Shown: positions 33,819 through 45,006, counted from the stretch's first letter. The stretch is 64,000 nucleotides of DNA from Liolophura sinensis (GCF_032854445.1 NC_088299.1:9107608-9171607), one strand, 5' to 3'. The notes: generated by a model not told the origin, from the letters alone. Numbers and translations: made by a program.

Positions 33819-34019
33819 TAAGTAATTTCCAGGTTTCATTCATGAATCCGTGTATTCATTTTTAACAGATAGAGTCGTTTACACCATCTACATGTTGTAT
33901 CGAATGTTTTGTTATACTTTCTTTATTTTGGATATTTCGTTTCCCCTCAGGAAATGTCCAAGACATCAGGTAATGACGAGAGGCCGTAGGTGGTTACAGG
34001 TCGGCCAAGGAACCTGGCA

Positions 34020-34165
34020 CTGTCAACGAACCTCACCTAGTTTGCTAACCTCACCAATTCTACGAAGCCCTCTCAACCTGCGAAGCACACTCAATTCGGC
34101 GAAGCCCTCCCAATCTGCAAACTCCAAGTTTGCAGACTGTTCCCAGTCTGCGAAACTCACCAGCA
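34020..34165. repeat. Decayed 19-20-bp minisatellite
   Basis: About seven imperfect units of the type TCTGCGAAACTCACC and TACGAAGCCCTCTCAAC, just upstream of the fourth fucosyltransferase. Confidence 0.6.
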
Positions 34166-34197
34166 GCCTGCCAGGCTCATCCAGTGAAACTCCCAGC

Positions 34198-34286
34198 CAG
34201 ACAATCTCCCACCATAAAGCTGGCCGCCGTCGCAGAAGTGAAGTATTCTTGAATACGGCGTAAAACTCCAGTCAAATAAATAAATC
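34198..34286 (+). repeat. SINE-A 3' end just before FUT4
   Basis: CTCCCACCATAAAGCTGGCC, GAAGTATTCTTGAATACGGC and CAAATAAATAAAT blocks. It ends about 20 nt before the FUT4 start codon and therefore probably forms part of its 5' UTR or promoter. Confidence 0.88.
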
Positions 34287-34305
34287 CACCGATCGAGATT
34301 ACAAC

Positions 34306-35514
34306 ATGAGGATGAAATATAAAAGGTTTCTGGTTAGTGGATTTTGTGTGATATTCCTGTTTATACTATTGGGCTACTTACTTAGCCCCCGGTCACCACC
34401 TTACGAACCTAGCAAAGCCATGCTGAAGTTCCGACAACTAAAAAGTGCTTATCGTTCAAAACTAGCAAAGTACAAAAAGATTTATTACGGGCCAGCAAAG
34501 AATTACGTGACATATGGACAGCCTTTGGGACAGCTATTTGCTCACAGACGAGATCCGTCGGTGAAACAAGTCTTGTTGTGGACATCTTTTCATGGAAGAT
34601 GGAATTATTTTCCGGAGAAAGTCGTGATTTCCGACGGAAGGAGTTGTGTTAGGTCTACGGATCGGAGTAACCTAAACCAAAGCCACGCAGTTGTCATTCA
34701 CTCGCTCAATTTAGACCCGGGCGTTAAAGACTTGCCTAGATTTAGACTTCCCTTCCAAAGATGGGTGTTTTTCGTCATGGAGTCGCCACGCTCTAACAGC
34801 ATAAATATGGAAGCATTCCAAGGCGTATTTAACTGGACAGTAACATATAGGCGAGATGCCGACTTTATGGCAAACTACTTCGTCGTACAGAAACGAAAGA
34901 AACCGTTAACAGACGACGAGACTGCAAAGCTGAAAGCGCATATCCTCCACGGTAAACAGAAACTAATAGCCTTCCTGGATAGTGACTGCGGAGAAAGGCG
35001 CGCTGAGCGGCGCCACTACGTGTTTGAGCTGCAAAAGTATGTACGTGTGGATATATACGGCGGCTGTGCAGGGGGGAACTGCACGCACGGGTCGGGCGAA
35101 TGTAAAAAGATACTGTCCACATACAAATTTTATTTGGCGCTTGAGAACAGTCACTGTAGAGACTTCATTACCGAAAAAGTGCGTCAGCCGTTAGTCGATT
35201 GGGAGGCCGTACCGGTGGTACTGGGAGCTGATCATCCGAGTACGTACGAGGAGTTACTTCCCCCTGGTTCCTACATCCACGCTGACGGCTTCCACTCTGT
35301 GCTAGCGCTGGCCAAATATCTTGTGTTGCTGAACAGGAATCAAGAGTTATACGAGATGTACCACGAATGGCGCAGAACATACCAAGTGTTAAGGAATTTA
35401 TCTTGGCCGCGCCAGTTATGCGATGCTTTACATAACCAGTCATTGCCAATACAAACGTATAGCAATTTTTCTGGCTGGTACAATGAAGATGTCTGCAAAA
35501 GTGGTGCACCGTAG
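34306..35514 (+). CDS. Alpha-1,3-fucosyltransferase (GT10), diverged fourth copy
   Basis: Encodes 402 aa as a type II Golgi protein: anchor about 8-26, a stem shorter than in copies 1-3, then the GT10 domain. Motifs: FNWTVTYRRDAD (176-187), VDIYGGC (248-254), YKFYLALEN and DFITEKVRQP (273-295), VPVVLG (302-307), PPGSYIHADGF (319-329). TYRRD at 180-184 matches the usual family form better than TYRDD in the tandem copies. A tyrosine-rich C-terminus ending FSGWYNEDVC is shared with them, so the four are paralogues. It is single-exon. No good acceptor lies right at the ATG, unlike copies 1-3. A 19-nt stretch at 33952-33970 between good splice-like signals could be an untranslated exon. It is GC-richer than the other three. 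Confidence 0.93.
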   Translation: MRMKYKRFLVSGFCVIFLFILLGYLLSPRSPPYEPSKAMLKFRQLKSAYRSKLAKYKKIYYGPAKNYVTYGQPLGQLFAHRRDPSVKQVLLWTSFHGRWNYFPEKVVISDGRSCVRSTDRSNLNQSHAVVIHSLNLDPGVKDLPRFRLPFQRWVFFVMESPRSNSINMEAFQGVFNWTVTYRRDADFMANYFVVQKRKKPLTDDETAKLKAHILHGKQKLIAFLDSDCGERRAERRHYVFELQKYVRVDIYGGCAGGNCTHGSGECKKILSTYKFYLALENSHCRDFITEKVRQPLVDWEAVPVVLGADHPSTYEELLPPGSYIHADGFHSVLALAKYLVLLNRNQELYEMYHEWRRTYQVLRNLSWPRQLCDALHNQSLPIQTYSNFSGWYNEDVCKSGAP

Positions 35515-35955
35515 ACTGTTCCATACGCTCTTGACACTTTTATCTGACATTGTGACAATTTAGCCAAAAATGCTTCAGAAACAGATGCAAAAGAGCGATT
35601 CTTCTCATAAGCGAGATGGCATGCTTGAGTGCGCATGAACGGAATTTATTCGCTGAGGGACAAACAGTTTCCTATCGTTGGTCTTTATTCATGTTAAGCC
35701 ATTGTAACTCACGGAAGTCTCATACAATTCGGCAATTTTTTCACGTTTAGGGTTAATTTTTGCAACAGATGAAAACGTAAACGACTTAGACAATTCAAAA
35801 AAAAAAAGAGGCTAAGTTATAGCACTCACATGAATGATCATGAGCTTTTGTTTGCCCCATGTGTGCACTTGGTCCCTGCGCATGCGTACTGATGCACAAT
35901 TCTAAGCAGCTACATCCATCTGGCTTATTATGAAGTATCTATTCTTTACTCACAG
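35515..35955. other. FUT4 3' flank / putative intron
   Basis: No gene seen. Ends in TATTCTTTACTCACAG, the acceptor for the next segment. Confidence 0.45.
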
Positions 35956-36114
35956 CGCGTGGATTTTGAATCGCAGGTCCTACAACATGCTCTTTTACCA
36001 CACTTGGACAGAATAGAGAAGGAGGCCCACTATGGAAGGGTTTACTTCCCACATTGTCTAGAAGCTGCCTCGTTTAGCAAACGTGGTTCTGGAGAGCCAA
36101 CGAAAACACAATAA
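35956..36114 (+). CDS. Orphan terminal exon of the unrecognised host gene
   Basis: Follows an acceptor ending TTTACTCACAG and is open in phase 0 for 52 residues to TAA: it starts RVDFESQVLQHALLPHLDR and later has RVYFPHCLEAASFSKRG. The first part could form an amphipathic helix. An AATAAA overlaps the stop (36110-36115), and another lies at about 36851. The phase matches the exons at 30582 and 32547. If they belong together, the same-strand FUT4 gene is nested in the last intron. I do not recognise the protein. Confidence 0.5.
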   Translation, partial: RVDFESQVLQHALLPHLDRIEKEAHYGRVYFPHCLEAASFSKRGSGEPTKTQ

Positions 36115-36115
36115 A
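36110..36115 (+). terminator. Poly(A) signal AATAAA overlapping a stop codon
   Basis: Canonical hexamer followed by a GT-rich stretch (TGTGTATGACTGGTTGG). If used, the 3' UTR is unusually short. Confidence 0.35.
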
Positions 36116-36189
36116 TGTGTATGACTGGTTGGCAGAAGAAACAGAAAGAGAAAACACTGTCCTCTCATTGATGTCTCGTAATAACTTTT

Positions 36190-36520
36190 GCTGGTGAGTT
36201 GGACGCCATGTGCTTTTTTTTTTTTTTTTTAGCAGAACTGGTGCTTGCATAGTACTTGTTAGTTAGACACCATGCGGTTAAAAGAGTTGATGCATGGATA
36301 TCGGTAGCTAGTTGGATACGGTGTGGTTGCTGCCAGGAGAACTGGTGCTTGCAAGGTGCTGGCTAGTTGGGCGCTTATTTGTTGCTCTTAGCTCATCGCT
36401 GTGTTATAAAACTGAACCATGTGTGGTGCTGGCTGGTTAGACGTCATGTGGTTGCTCTTAAAAAGAACTGATGCCTGGATAATGCTAGATACTTGGATGT
36501 CATGTGGTATTCGGTTGCGA
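36190..36520. repeat. Decayed 52-bp minisatellite, about six units
   Basis: Units contain AGAACTGGTGCTTGCA, then GTGCTGGCTAGTTGG, then a CCATGTGGTTGCTCTTA-type block. A 19-T run interrupts the first unit. Confidence 0.7.
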
Positions 36521-39420
36521 AGAAATTGAATTCCGTCCATTTGTTAAAATAATTATATTAATGGAGCGTGGAGAGTGATAAAGAAGTTGATCCGATGCAG
36601 GTTTTTATGATATTTAAAATTACAAAACACATGTTGCAAAAATGTTACAACGTTTCCCATTTGTCTGTTAATTGGTAAAGTTGGTCCGTTTGCAAAAAAT
36701 ATGAGAATAATTGAGCCTCACACTTGCTTTTGGGGTACTGTATGATATTTTTCTGGAAAAAAAAACACAACGGCATTTAATTATTATTGAAGTATAAGCA
36801 ATATTTGGCGACCGCGTAGATATCAGTTTTTTGTTTGTCTTTTCATGTACACAATAAATAAGGGTATAAACTCAGCCGCGTGTATTTATTCGCTAAAACT
36901 GATTTCCCTTTTCCGAAAACCTCAAACCTGTAGACCTGAAAAAAATTCCCCTAAAGTACTAGAGTAGAAAATGGTTTTTACGGAGTGAGTTACAGAGTGA
37001 AAACTAACGAAAGTGGGCGGACAAGTAGCTGTTTACACACGGATCCATGGCAAACATTACAGAAAGAAAGGGGAGGCCTAGCGTTCAATCAAAAAAGCAT
37101 GTTTTTGAATAAAGCTATGTCTTGCGTCGCTATTCAAGGTATAGTTCTTCACCGCGGCTTCCATTTTCTGTTAACATGTATGCTCAACGCGAAGGTACGC
37201 CTCTCTGGATACAAATGAAACCAAACATACTGCCATACAGTCTCGGTTTGGATTTGGCTAGATCCGCCCAATGTCCGCAGCTCTCCGTCATTCAGCATGT
37301 TACAAATGCGTAATTCGTGCAAATAGCTCCAATATTCGCTTTCAAACTAACAAGTTAAGGGGCACCGATTGGATAATACTACGGCACATCATGTCATAAG
37401 TTGTTGATACACAATGGACTTCTGCACTGTTATGTTGCACATAGTTAAAATATATTAGAATTTTATCTGTTTTGGATAGAACTGAAAACCTCTTGAACAG
37501 TGTGACTTAAGGTAACAAAATAAGGTGACAAAATGCTATAACTCCACTTCCAGCAACAACAACTCAAAATATGGTGGTGATGCAAGGTTGATTTTTTTAT
37601 TCTTGTATAAAAAAGTGCAGGCTGCATGTGGTGGTATGATATGTTGCCACGTGAAAGTTGGGAGATATGTATTTCAGGGGCCGAGTGTTAGTTTTCAAGT
37701 CAGGTTTAAATCTTAATACCTGTTTTGGCCGAAAAACAAAACCAATGTCATTTTAGTCCTTACTGGAGTTAACCCCAGAAACTGTTAATACAGTTATGAA
37801 CAACTGTGCCCGGGGTTTAAGTTGACAAAGGACACCTTGCAACTAGATGGGAAATCGTCCCCCTGCCATTCAGGTCGAATGTCAAACTGTTCTCAGTGAC
37901 ATATCGTGTGCGAAATGACACAAGGGCATCTCTGGTTTGCGATTGAAGTTGTTATGTAACAGGTGTAGCCGATGGAACAGGCCAAGCTAAAATATTCGTG
38001 ACTAACCATTAGGCCACTGTATGCCGTTAAATGCATGAGATAATATCCTTTTCTCTAGTGTTGGAATTTGGAACAAGTTTTGTGTAACGAAATATATCGT
38101 GAATATATGACAATGTCTTTAATAGATATTTATTATGAAGCTAAATTGATAAACAGGTGCCGTTTCTCAATGTGATTGTACGATATGATGTTAGCTGAAA
38201 TAAATAACATTGAGTTTTCATTGGAGGAATATTGTACGTAGTCGTTATAGATTTACAATAAGATATTTAATTTTATCTAAACACACAGGTTGACAATATA
38301 TGAAGAAATAATTGAAGAAAAAAATAATTTCTTTTGTGGTTCAAATTAATGTGACTCAAGGCATGCATGTTACCATTGGACCAGCACGGACAATGCACGA
38401 GAAGCCATGGTATCTCATTGTGAATGTGAAGTTGCTCTAAACTTACAAATTATTTTTTTTTTCTTTCGATTTATGAAAATATCATTGCGTAAAGCAACAC
38501 GCTATTTCGTTGTAGCTTACTACTCCCTAACTAGACACCAAATATGTGGAAATTATTTTTGTTCACGTCATCACATTTTACATGGAAATTTCACCTTAAA
38601 AAAACAGAATCTATTTTTGTCTTTTGTTAAGATAAAAAGTATAAATGACATCGCTTCAAGTGTTAACACGCGTGTTCTTCAGTAATTGTACTTTATATCC
38701 AAGCATGTTTTACTTGTTTTCTGCATGAAAAAAATACACGTCACTGCTGCACTAAAGTGGGACGATTTTATGAATGGTTGCAAAGGGTTCGTCACTACAT
38801 AAATGCTAAGGAATATCAGTAGGCTCACGTGAACTGTAGCTCTCCGTTCATCAGCATATAAAAACGAGAGCTGCAGTACAATAGGCTTGCGCGTAAATCA
38901 TATCCATCATTTTGCACTGCATGCACCAGATCTCAAATACCAGCATCTCACCTTACCGTTCGCCGATGACAGCTGCTTCTGTCTCACCATGTTTTTGTAT
39001 GGAGCTATATGCGACCAGTTTTACAAAGGCCAGCTTAGCACCATGTACGAGCAAATTGACTCTTTTATACTTTTGTGGGTATGTCCATTCCGCCGATATA
39101 GGTCTATATATAGATACACTCAGATCGATTTACATTCATTAACGGCAGCTAGTTTGTGTTGCTAATGACGACACCACAGAATAAAGAAACACCACTGCGT
39201 CCCCGATATTAAGTGTTGTCATGACAACGCACGAATGGATATACTGTTAGTCTAAACAGATCAGACTGACTTGTCGGGAGAATGGGTCGTGACATTCCAA
39301 TCACTGCGACACACAGGGCTTGGTTTTAGTACCAGGGAATTTGCATATTGTCTAGCTTCCACTGTTTGTGGTTCTTTTTTCACAGTTCGTTTGTTCAAGT
39401 CGACTTGTCTTCCATTAATA
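36521..39420. other. No gene seen
   Basis: About 2.9 kb of AT-rich sequence. Short open frames (for example about 92 codons at 38407 and at 38887) have no family likeness, and adjacent frames are open as well, which argues for chance. Confidence 0.5.
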
Positions 39421-39424
39421 CAGT

Positions 39425-39585
39425 GCGGATATATGCATGTACGTCACGTATTGGGAAATTCGTCAGAATCTTGCCAGATGTCGGTGGTTTTACACTGGGC
39501 ATTCTTCCAAGCATAAAATTGACCGCAATCGTGCTTAAGTAAAAAAACTTCTTCAGGATATGGTTTTAAGTAACAATATATAAAG
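39425..39585 (+). repeat. SINE-like repeat (family C)
   Basis: TGTACGTCACGTATTGGGAA, GTCAGAATCTTGCCAGATGT, CGGTGGTTTTACACTGGGC, ATAAAATTGACCGCAATCG and TTTTAAGTAACAAT follow the order of the copy at 28315. Confidence 0.6.
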
Positions 39586-39616
39586 CAAATGTTTACAGAA
39601 GGTTTGATTCATTATT

Positions 39617-39745
39617 AATTTATTTATTTGATTTGTGTTTAACGCCGTACAAGAATATTTCACTAATACGACGGCAGCCAGCACTACGGTGGGAGGAAGC
39701 CGGACAGAGCCTACCTACTACCATCTGCAGGTTTTGAATGATATA
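39617..39745 (-). repeat. SINE-A tail fragment, reverse
   Basis: TTTATTTATTTGATTTGTGT, AACGCCGTACAAGAATATTT, CGACGGCAGCCAGCACTACG and GGTGGGAGGAAGCCGGACAG blocks. Confidence 0.88.
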
Positions 39746-40020
39746 AGCTCCAGCCACAGCTATACAACTTTTAATCAGCTGTCCCACTGTTTATTTAATT
39801 ATAATGGCAAACAGGTGTCAGCCAGGTGTTCACAGAGGCATATCCAGGACAGTAGAAAGCATTATCGGAGGCGTGGAGAAAGGCAATTAAAAACGGCATG
39901 ACTACCCAACAAATTAGTATAGCAAGAATCCAGAAGCCGGTGTCGTCTTTGTCCCGGAAGTTCTGGTACTCCAGACGTCCGGTGTGGCGTTTTAAAAGCT
40001 TTTTGGATCAGTAAAAGTAT

Positions 40021-40771
40021 TGTTATGTGCACGACTGCCGTCAGTTTCTAAATTTAGCTTGCCACTGTTTACATACGCTGATTTCAGCGCCTGCTGTCTG
40101 CCTCTACCTTAGAATATTCCAGAATGCGCTCAGTTCGCTGCCTGTTTGTTTACATCAAGTGTTCAGGAATTTTCTTATTCTAGACAATTCCACCAGGCTA
40201 TATAAGACCTATAAAAGCAGGTCAAAAAAGGGGAGAACGGAGAATTATTGAGAGTTTTGGATGTCTTCGCTGTGTATTATTTTAATAGGCCTTTTGTGCT
40301 GAATTTTGGTGTCTTTATAGCCTCTGGCTTTGTTATATCTCCACCGAGCACTTGTTCAGTCCGAGCTTGTATATTTGATTCGTGCTCTTGTGTACACAGT
40401 GCTTATTAGTACACGGACCCTGTCTGTGGAATTTTGTGTATATTTCGTCATACACTCAGTTATACAGTGGATTTTCCCTCTTGTGAATTTGCCTCTGAGC
40501 ATTTATGCCTGTGTGGTATATATTGTGAAATATATGCGTCCGTTTGGACTTGACACCGTAAGTACTTTAGTATTTGTATAGATACTGCTATCCTTTCTTG
40601 TTAAACTTAAGCACTTTAGTATTTGTATAAGTCTTATTATCTGCTCTTGTTAAAGCTAATAAATTGTTGTAAAATAAAATGTGCTGCTTTTGGTTACTTT
40701 TTGTGCAGCTAAACTGTCGTGTATTTCGAACAAGCCATCTCTTTATAATACAGGCAGTTTGGGTCGTAACA
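40021..40771 (+). mobile_element. Solo LTR, 751 bp
   Basis: It starts TGTTATG and ends CGTAACA, so the ends are the short inverted repeat TGTTA/TAACA. It is flanked by the 4-bp direct repeat GTAT (40017-40020 and 40772-40775). A TATA-type pair (CTATATAAGACCTATAAAAG, about 40198-40217) sits about 180 nt in, and AATAAA signals lie near 40660 and 40675, giving a + orientation. No internal region is present, as expected after LTR-LTR recombination. Four-bp duplications are typical of Ty3-type and some retrovirus-like elements; the family is not certain. The intact target duplication suggests it is not very old. Confidence 0.7.
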
Positions 40772-40949
40772 GTATATGTACACAGATGTGAACGGAGTAA
40801 AATACTTAAAAATATTTAAAATTTGTGAGCTAACGTGGAAATAGAACTGCATTCCTCACTTCCTCCCTGACTACGAGCCTGGTATCTTGTCAATCTTGTC
40901 CAACTCGTCCAGCAGATGTACGACGTATTTATTGTACAAACACTCATTG

Positions 40950-41205
40950 CTGAAGGCTCAGTTGGTTAGCCCGCTAGCCGCAGCGCATTGACCCAGGAGT
41001 CTCTCACCAATGCGTCGCTGTGAGTTCAAGTCCAGCTCATCCTGGCTTCCTCTCCGGCCGTACGTGGGAAGGTCTGCCAGCAATCTGCGGATGGTCGTGG
41101 GTTTCTCTCGGGCTGTGCCCGGTTTGCACCCACCATAATGCTGGCCGCCGTCGTATAAGTGAAATATTCTTGAGTTCGACGCAAAACACCAATCAAAATC
41201 AAATC
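40950..41205 (+). repeat. Full-length SINE-A
   Basis: Head (GGCTCAGTTGGTTAGCCC), GAGTTCAAGTCCAGCTC, CTGCGGATGGTCGTGGGTTT, ATGCTGGCCGCCGTCGTATA and a short CAATCAAAATCAAA tail. Confidence 0.92.
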
Positions 41206-41384
41206 TCATTGCTGAAACACACGTTCTGACAAAGAGTCAACTAATGCGCTATTAGCAACTGTAACTCACTCTCGCTATATCCGAGATCATATCTCTTCAT
41301 CGTTTCGGGGTTAGGTCAAGGTACCGTTATATTTTTGTTAGGCTTTGTCGAGCATCTGGATCAAACGTACAAGCCCTTAAACGC

Positions 41385-41505
41385 ATGCAAGTAAATATCA
41401 ATTGATAAGTAAGATATGAGTACATACGCATACAAATAAATATCAACTGATTCGTAATATATCAGTACATATAAATACAAATAAGTATCTGTTGATTCAT
41501 ATGTC
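41385..41505. repeat. About 53-bp tandem repeat, 2.3 units
   Basis: The block CAAGTAAATATCAATTGAT with ATATGAGTACATACGCATA recurs twice with changes. Confidence 0.65.
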
Positions 41506-41709
41506 GTCGCAACTCCCGGTTTACACTCTGTACTCTTTAATTATGTAAAAATAAGTTTTTTTTGTTCAATCTTTCTTTATGCATGCTGTAACTTATCCAC
41601 ACAGACAGAAAGAGTCGACACGTCCTTTTCCGTGAATGAGCTGTATTCCATAACGTTTGGATCGGACCAGTTTAGTCAATGCATGGCCGTATATGTACAT
41701 ACGCGTAAT

Positions 41710-41768
41710 GATTCCTATATATGACGGCAAAATTGTTAAGTACGACGTAAAACCCCAAGCATAAAGAT
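41710..41768 (+). repeat. SINE-B tail fragment
   Basis: ATATGACGGCAAAATTGTTA followed by AGTACGACGTAAAACCCCAA matches the reversed start of the SINE-B copies at 43005 and 63178. Confidence 0.7.
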
Positions 41769-42039
41769 ATATATTCGAATTCCGTTCTTGCAATTTCAGC
41801 TCAGCTGTGATTATATGTCCAGGCGTTGTTTTCGGAACGAACAATCAGCTATTGCCACAATTTCGATTTTATTTCTCAATGACGTTAAGAAAAGCTGACC
41901 TACCATGTCTTGTGGCCGTTATGTGCAGGAAAAGGGCAATAGTTTTTCCTCTGTATCATTTGCATACATGGATATATTGTACCACGAGACAACGTGTAGC
42001 AGAGTATTGATTTTGAGCCTGGAGGTTTTTCATGTTATC

Positions 42040-42198
42040 CTAAACGTAAGTAGGAAGGTCTTCAGCCACCTGCGGATGGTCGTAGGTTTCCACCGGGCTC
42101 TGCCCGGTTTTCTCCTACCATAATGCTGACCGCCGTCGCATAAGTGAAATATGCTGGGGTACGGGGTAAAACACCAATCAAATAAATAAATAAATATT
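42040..42198 (+). repeat. SINE-A, 3' two thirds
   Basis: GGAAGGTCTTCAGCCACCTG, CGGATGGTCGTAGGTTTCC, the ATAATGCTGACCGCCGTCG block and the AATAAATAAATAAATA tail. Confidence 0.9.
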
Positions 42199-42277
42199 AT
42201 CCCAAACTATCAGTAAAATAATGCATAGGCTGTTCGTCTGAAATAATTTTCTCAGAAAATGTTCAGCAGACAAATAG

Positions 42278-42512
42278 GTATACCCAGGAGCCTCTCACCA
42301 GTGCGGTCGCTATGACTTCCAGTCCAGTTGGGCTTCCTCTACTGCCGTTCGTTGGAAGGTCTGGCAAAAACCTGCGGATCGTCGTGGGTTTTTTCCAGGG
42401 TTGTACCCGGTTTGCTCCCACAATAATGTTGGCCACCGTCGTATAAGTGAAATAATCTTGAGTACAGTGTAAAACACCAATGAAATAAATGAAATAAATC
42501 AATCAAATAGGT
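42278..42512 (+). repeat. SINE-A, head trimmed
   Basis: ACCCAGGAGCCTCTCACCAG, GCGGATCGTCGTGGGTTTTT, AATGTTGGCCACCGTCGTAT and an AAATAAATGAAATAAATC tail. Confidence 0.9.
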
Positions 42513-43004
42513 CTAAGAGAAATTGAAGAAGTAGTTGTGCCTTTACGTCACCCCGCATACATGTTCTTTGAGGTCTAAAAAGGTCAACGTGTTTAACCCT
42601 ATTTTAAATGCTTTATATGCAGGGAGCAGGAAAATATTCTTGAATATAAATTAAAATAGTTTAAGGGACAGTTTTACCTTCCAATGACACTTCGTCTACC
42701 TCTAACAGTAGCTCTATTGTGGAGCCATTGTACCGCTATAAATTATTCAGAATGAAGATCTAGATCATTAATCTGATCAGCCTGGTAAAAACCTCTGTGA
42801 AGCCTTCGAATAACCTATTGCAATTTCATCTCCATAGCTGAAGAACTATATAGGTACATCGACCTATATCTGCCTGTATCCAGTGAAGAGATATAGGGTT
42901 TATCGGTCTAGATCCGACTACATCCCGTGAGGAAATATAGGGTATATCTAATCACTCTCGTCATTTTTATTGTGCCTTGAATAGGTTTCATAACTATAAA
43001 TGAG
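42513..43004. other. No gene seen
   Basis: Contains two loosely repeated stretches around CCTATATCTGCCTGTATCC and GGTCTAGATCCGACTACATC. No open frame of note. Confidence 0.4.
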
Positions 43005-43225
43005 GGAGTGAATGAGTGCTTGGGGTTTAACGTCGTACTTAACCATTTTTCAGTCATATGACGTCGAGGGAATCACTAGAGATCATGTAATGTGCCTCTT
43101 TGTTGCAGGACGGATTTCCACCGCTCTTTTATCTAGTGCTGCTTCACTGAGACGTCTTACCGAAGGCAAGTAAGACGCCCCGACCGAGCCATTATACTAA
43201 TAGGTGTCAACCAGTCGTTGCAAAC
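43005..43225 (-). repeat. SINE-B, 3' part, reverse
   Basis: GTGCTTGGGGTTTAACGTCG, TTTTTCAGTCATATGACG, GGACGGATTTCCACCGCTCT and AAGGCAAGTAAGACGCCCCG match 63178-63400. The tRNA-like head is missing. Confidence 0.88.
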
Positions 43226-43802
43226 TATAAATGACAATACTGTAACAGAGCTGACATCCCAGAAAGATCCAAAGAAGGCAGAAACCCAGTCATCTGGGGG
43301 TCGTGGGTTGTAGGCCCCCGCCCCGCCATCCATGATAAAATTGTTTTGTGTATTATTACTGTATTTTGGAAGCTTTTGCCGGCAGATTTGCACATATTTC
43401 GTTGTTATACGAGATGAAAACATCATTCAACAATATTATAAAAAAAATTCTGCGCAAACAAATAAACGAGAGGTTTAAACATTGACTGTGAGAACGTGAT
43501 TTTTAATTTAAAAAAGATAAGATTCGAGTCGAAAAACGTAAGAGTTGACAGGTATGTTGTCATCTTTTTTTGCCCCAGCATTTGCATTCCATGCGTCTCA
43601 AACCAAAAAATGACCCCTGCATCATTACAGATCTACTTTATCAGTCATACTTTCACCGTTATCAGTCTGACCGATATTTGATAGGGTAAGTCTAAAGACT
43701 GATCTATATGTACATTGCCACATCCTAAGCCATTTCAGGTAAGGTCACGCATTTGTTCATCCTGCACATTACATGCTACAACATCAAGTTTTGTCTTTGA
43801 TA

Positions 43803-44100
43803 GAGGCCCTCCGTGGCCGAGGGGATTAGCACGCTCGCGCGGCGCCTCTCACCAGGGGCCTCTCACCAGTGCGATCGCTGTGAGTTAGGTCCAGCTCATG
43901 CTGGCGTCCTCTCCGGTCGGGCGTTGGAAGGTCTCCCATCGTTGAGGCACACGAGGTGCAGGTTCAAAACCAACTCTGAACAGGGAGTTGATGGATTTCA
44001 CTCTCTCACTGTGTGTGGGACAACTACGTGGCAATAAGAGATCATGTCAAATGTGACAAATTCTTGAGTATGGTGTTAAACAACAATCAAATAAATAAGT
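43803..44100 (+). repeat. Rearranged SINE-A with an unrelated middle
   Basis: A complete head (CCTCCGTGGCCGAGGGGATT), a local repeat of CCTCTCACCAG, then GCTCATGCTGGCGTCCTCTC. From about 43940 to 44050 the family A middle is replaced by other sequence (TTGAGGCACACGAGG onward). Family A resumes at AAATTCTTGAGTATGG with the CAATCAAATAAATAAG tail. Confidence 0.75.
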
Positions 44101-44279
44101 TCTATATTCCATCACAACTGTACAAACCTTGTGATGATTGTCTTTAAAAGTCTCCCTTGACGCTCAGTATGATACTTCAGTGGCGGCATCACTTTGGTGG
44201 CATGAAGTCGATCTGCCACAATTAAACACAATATATGTACACACACTTGATGTCCTCGTTTGTGGCTGAAAAACTGCTA

Positions 44280-44480
44280 AGTATTTATTTATTTATTTTA
44301 TTGGTGTTTTACGCCGTACTCCAAAATTATGGTGGGTGATAACCGGGCAGAGCCCCGGGGGAAACACACGACCATCCGCAGGTTGCTGACAGACCTTCCC
44401 ACCTACGGCCAGAGAAAAAGCCAGAATAATCCGGACTTGAACTCACATCGATCGCATTGGTGAGAAGCTCCTGGGAACAG
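44280..44480 (-). repeat. SINE-A, reverse
   Basis: Reversed tail (TATTTATTTATTTTATTGG), GCAGAGCCCCGGGGGAAAC, ACGACCATCCGCAGGTTGCT and CATTGGTGAGAAGCTCCTGG. Confidence 0.9.
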
Positions 44481-44989
44481 TTAAGTACGACGCATGCATA
44501 CATACACCCGAAAACATCGCGAAGACTCCCTTGTAAGACCAGGATTAACAAAATGATATGCGTCCTAGTAAGTTAAAAAAAAGAACGTTTTAACCACTCA
44601 ACCACGATCAACCTCTCACTGTTGTCTAAATGTCAGCTTTTCAGTTTCGTACATGCTGGAAATGGCATAAAAAAGCGGCACCGATTCAACCTCCAAAATC
44701 ACTGGGATCTGTCCTATAAACACAACGCCTGTAAGGCTTCAACTTTACCATGAGTGGAAGAATACAGTTTGACCCAAATGTTAAAAACAGTTCAACCCAT
44801 TTCGAGACTCTTAGCGTATTATTTGCAATCGAGTTTTCAAAAACTTTCACTTTTATGCCCTACTGTACATTTTGTGTTCAGATGTCATGTAGTACACAGT
44901 ATTATGTGAATGAAGTGTCGAGTTTTATTCCTTCCTAGAACATGAATACCTCATGTAAGTGTAAAACAATGTAACCATAATATTTTCAG
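44481..44989. other. Upstream region / intron of GALC copy 1
   Basis: No gene seen. Ends in an acceptor (CATAATATTTTCAG, AG at 44988-44989) 17 nt before the GALC start, so at least one untranslated exon must lie further upstream. Confidence 0.5.
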
Positions 44990-45006
44990 GATAGCAGAAC
45001 TGCAGA

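Noticed and set aside
33952-33970. 19-nt stretch between TTTCCCCTCAG and GTAATG
   Set aside because: Not compatible in phase with the orphan exons; at most an untranslated exon of FUT4, and too short to support.
38407-39165. Several open frames of about 75-90 codons
   Set aside because: Overlapping frames are open as well and residue composition is unlike a conserved protein.
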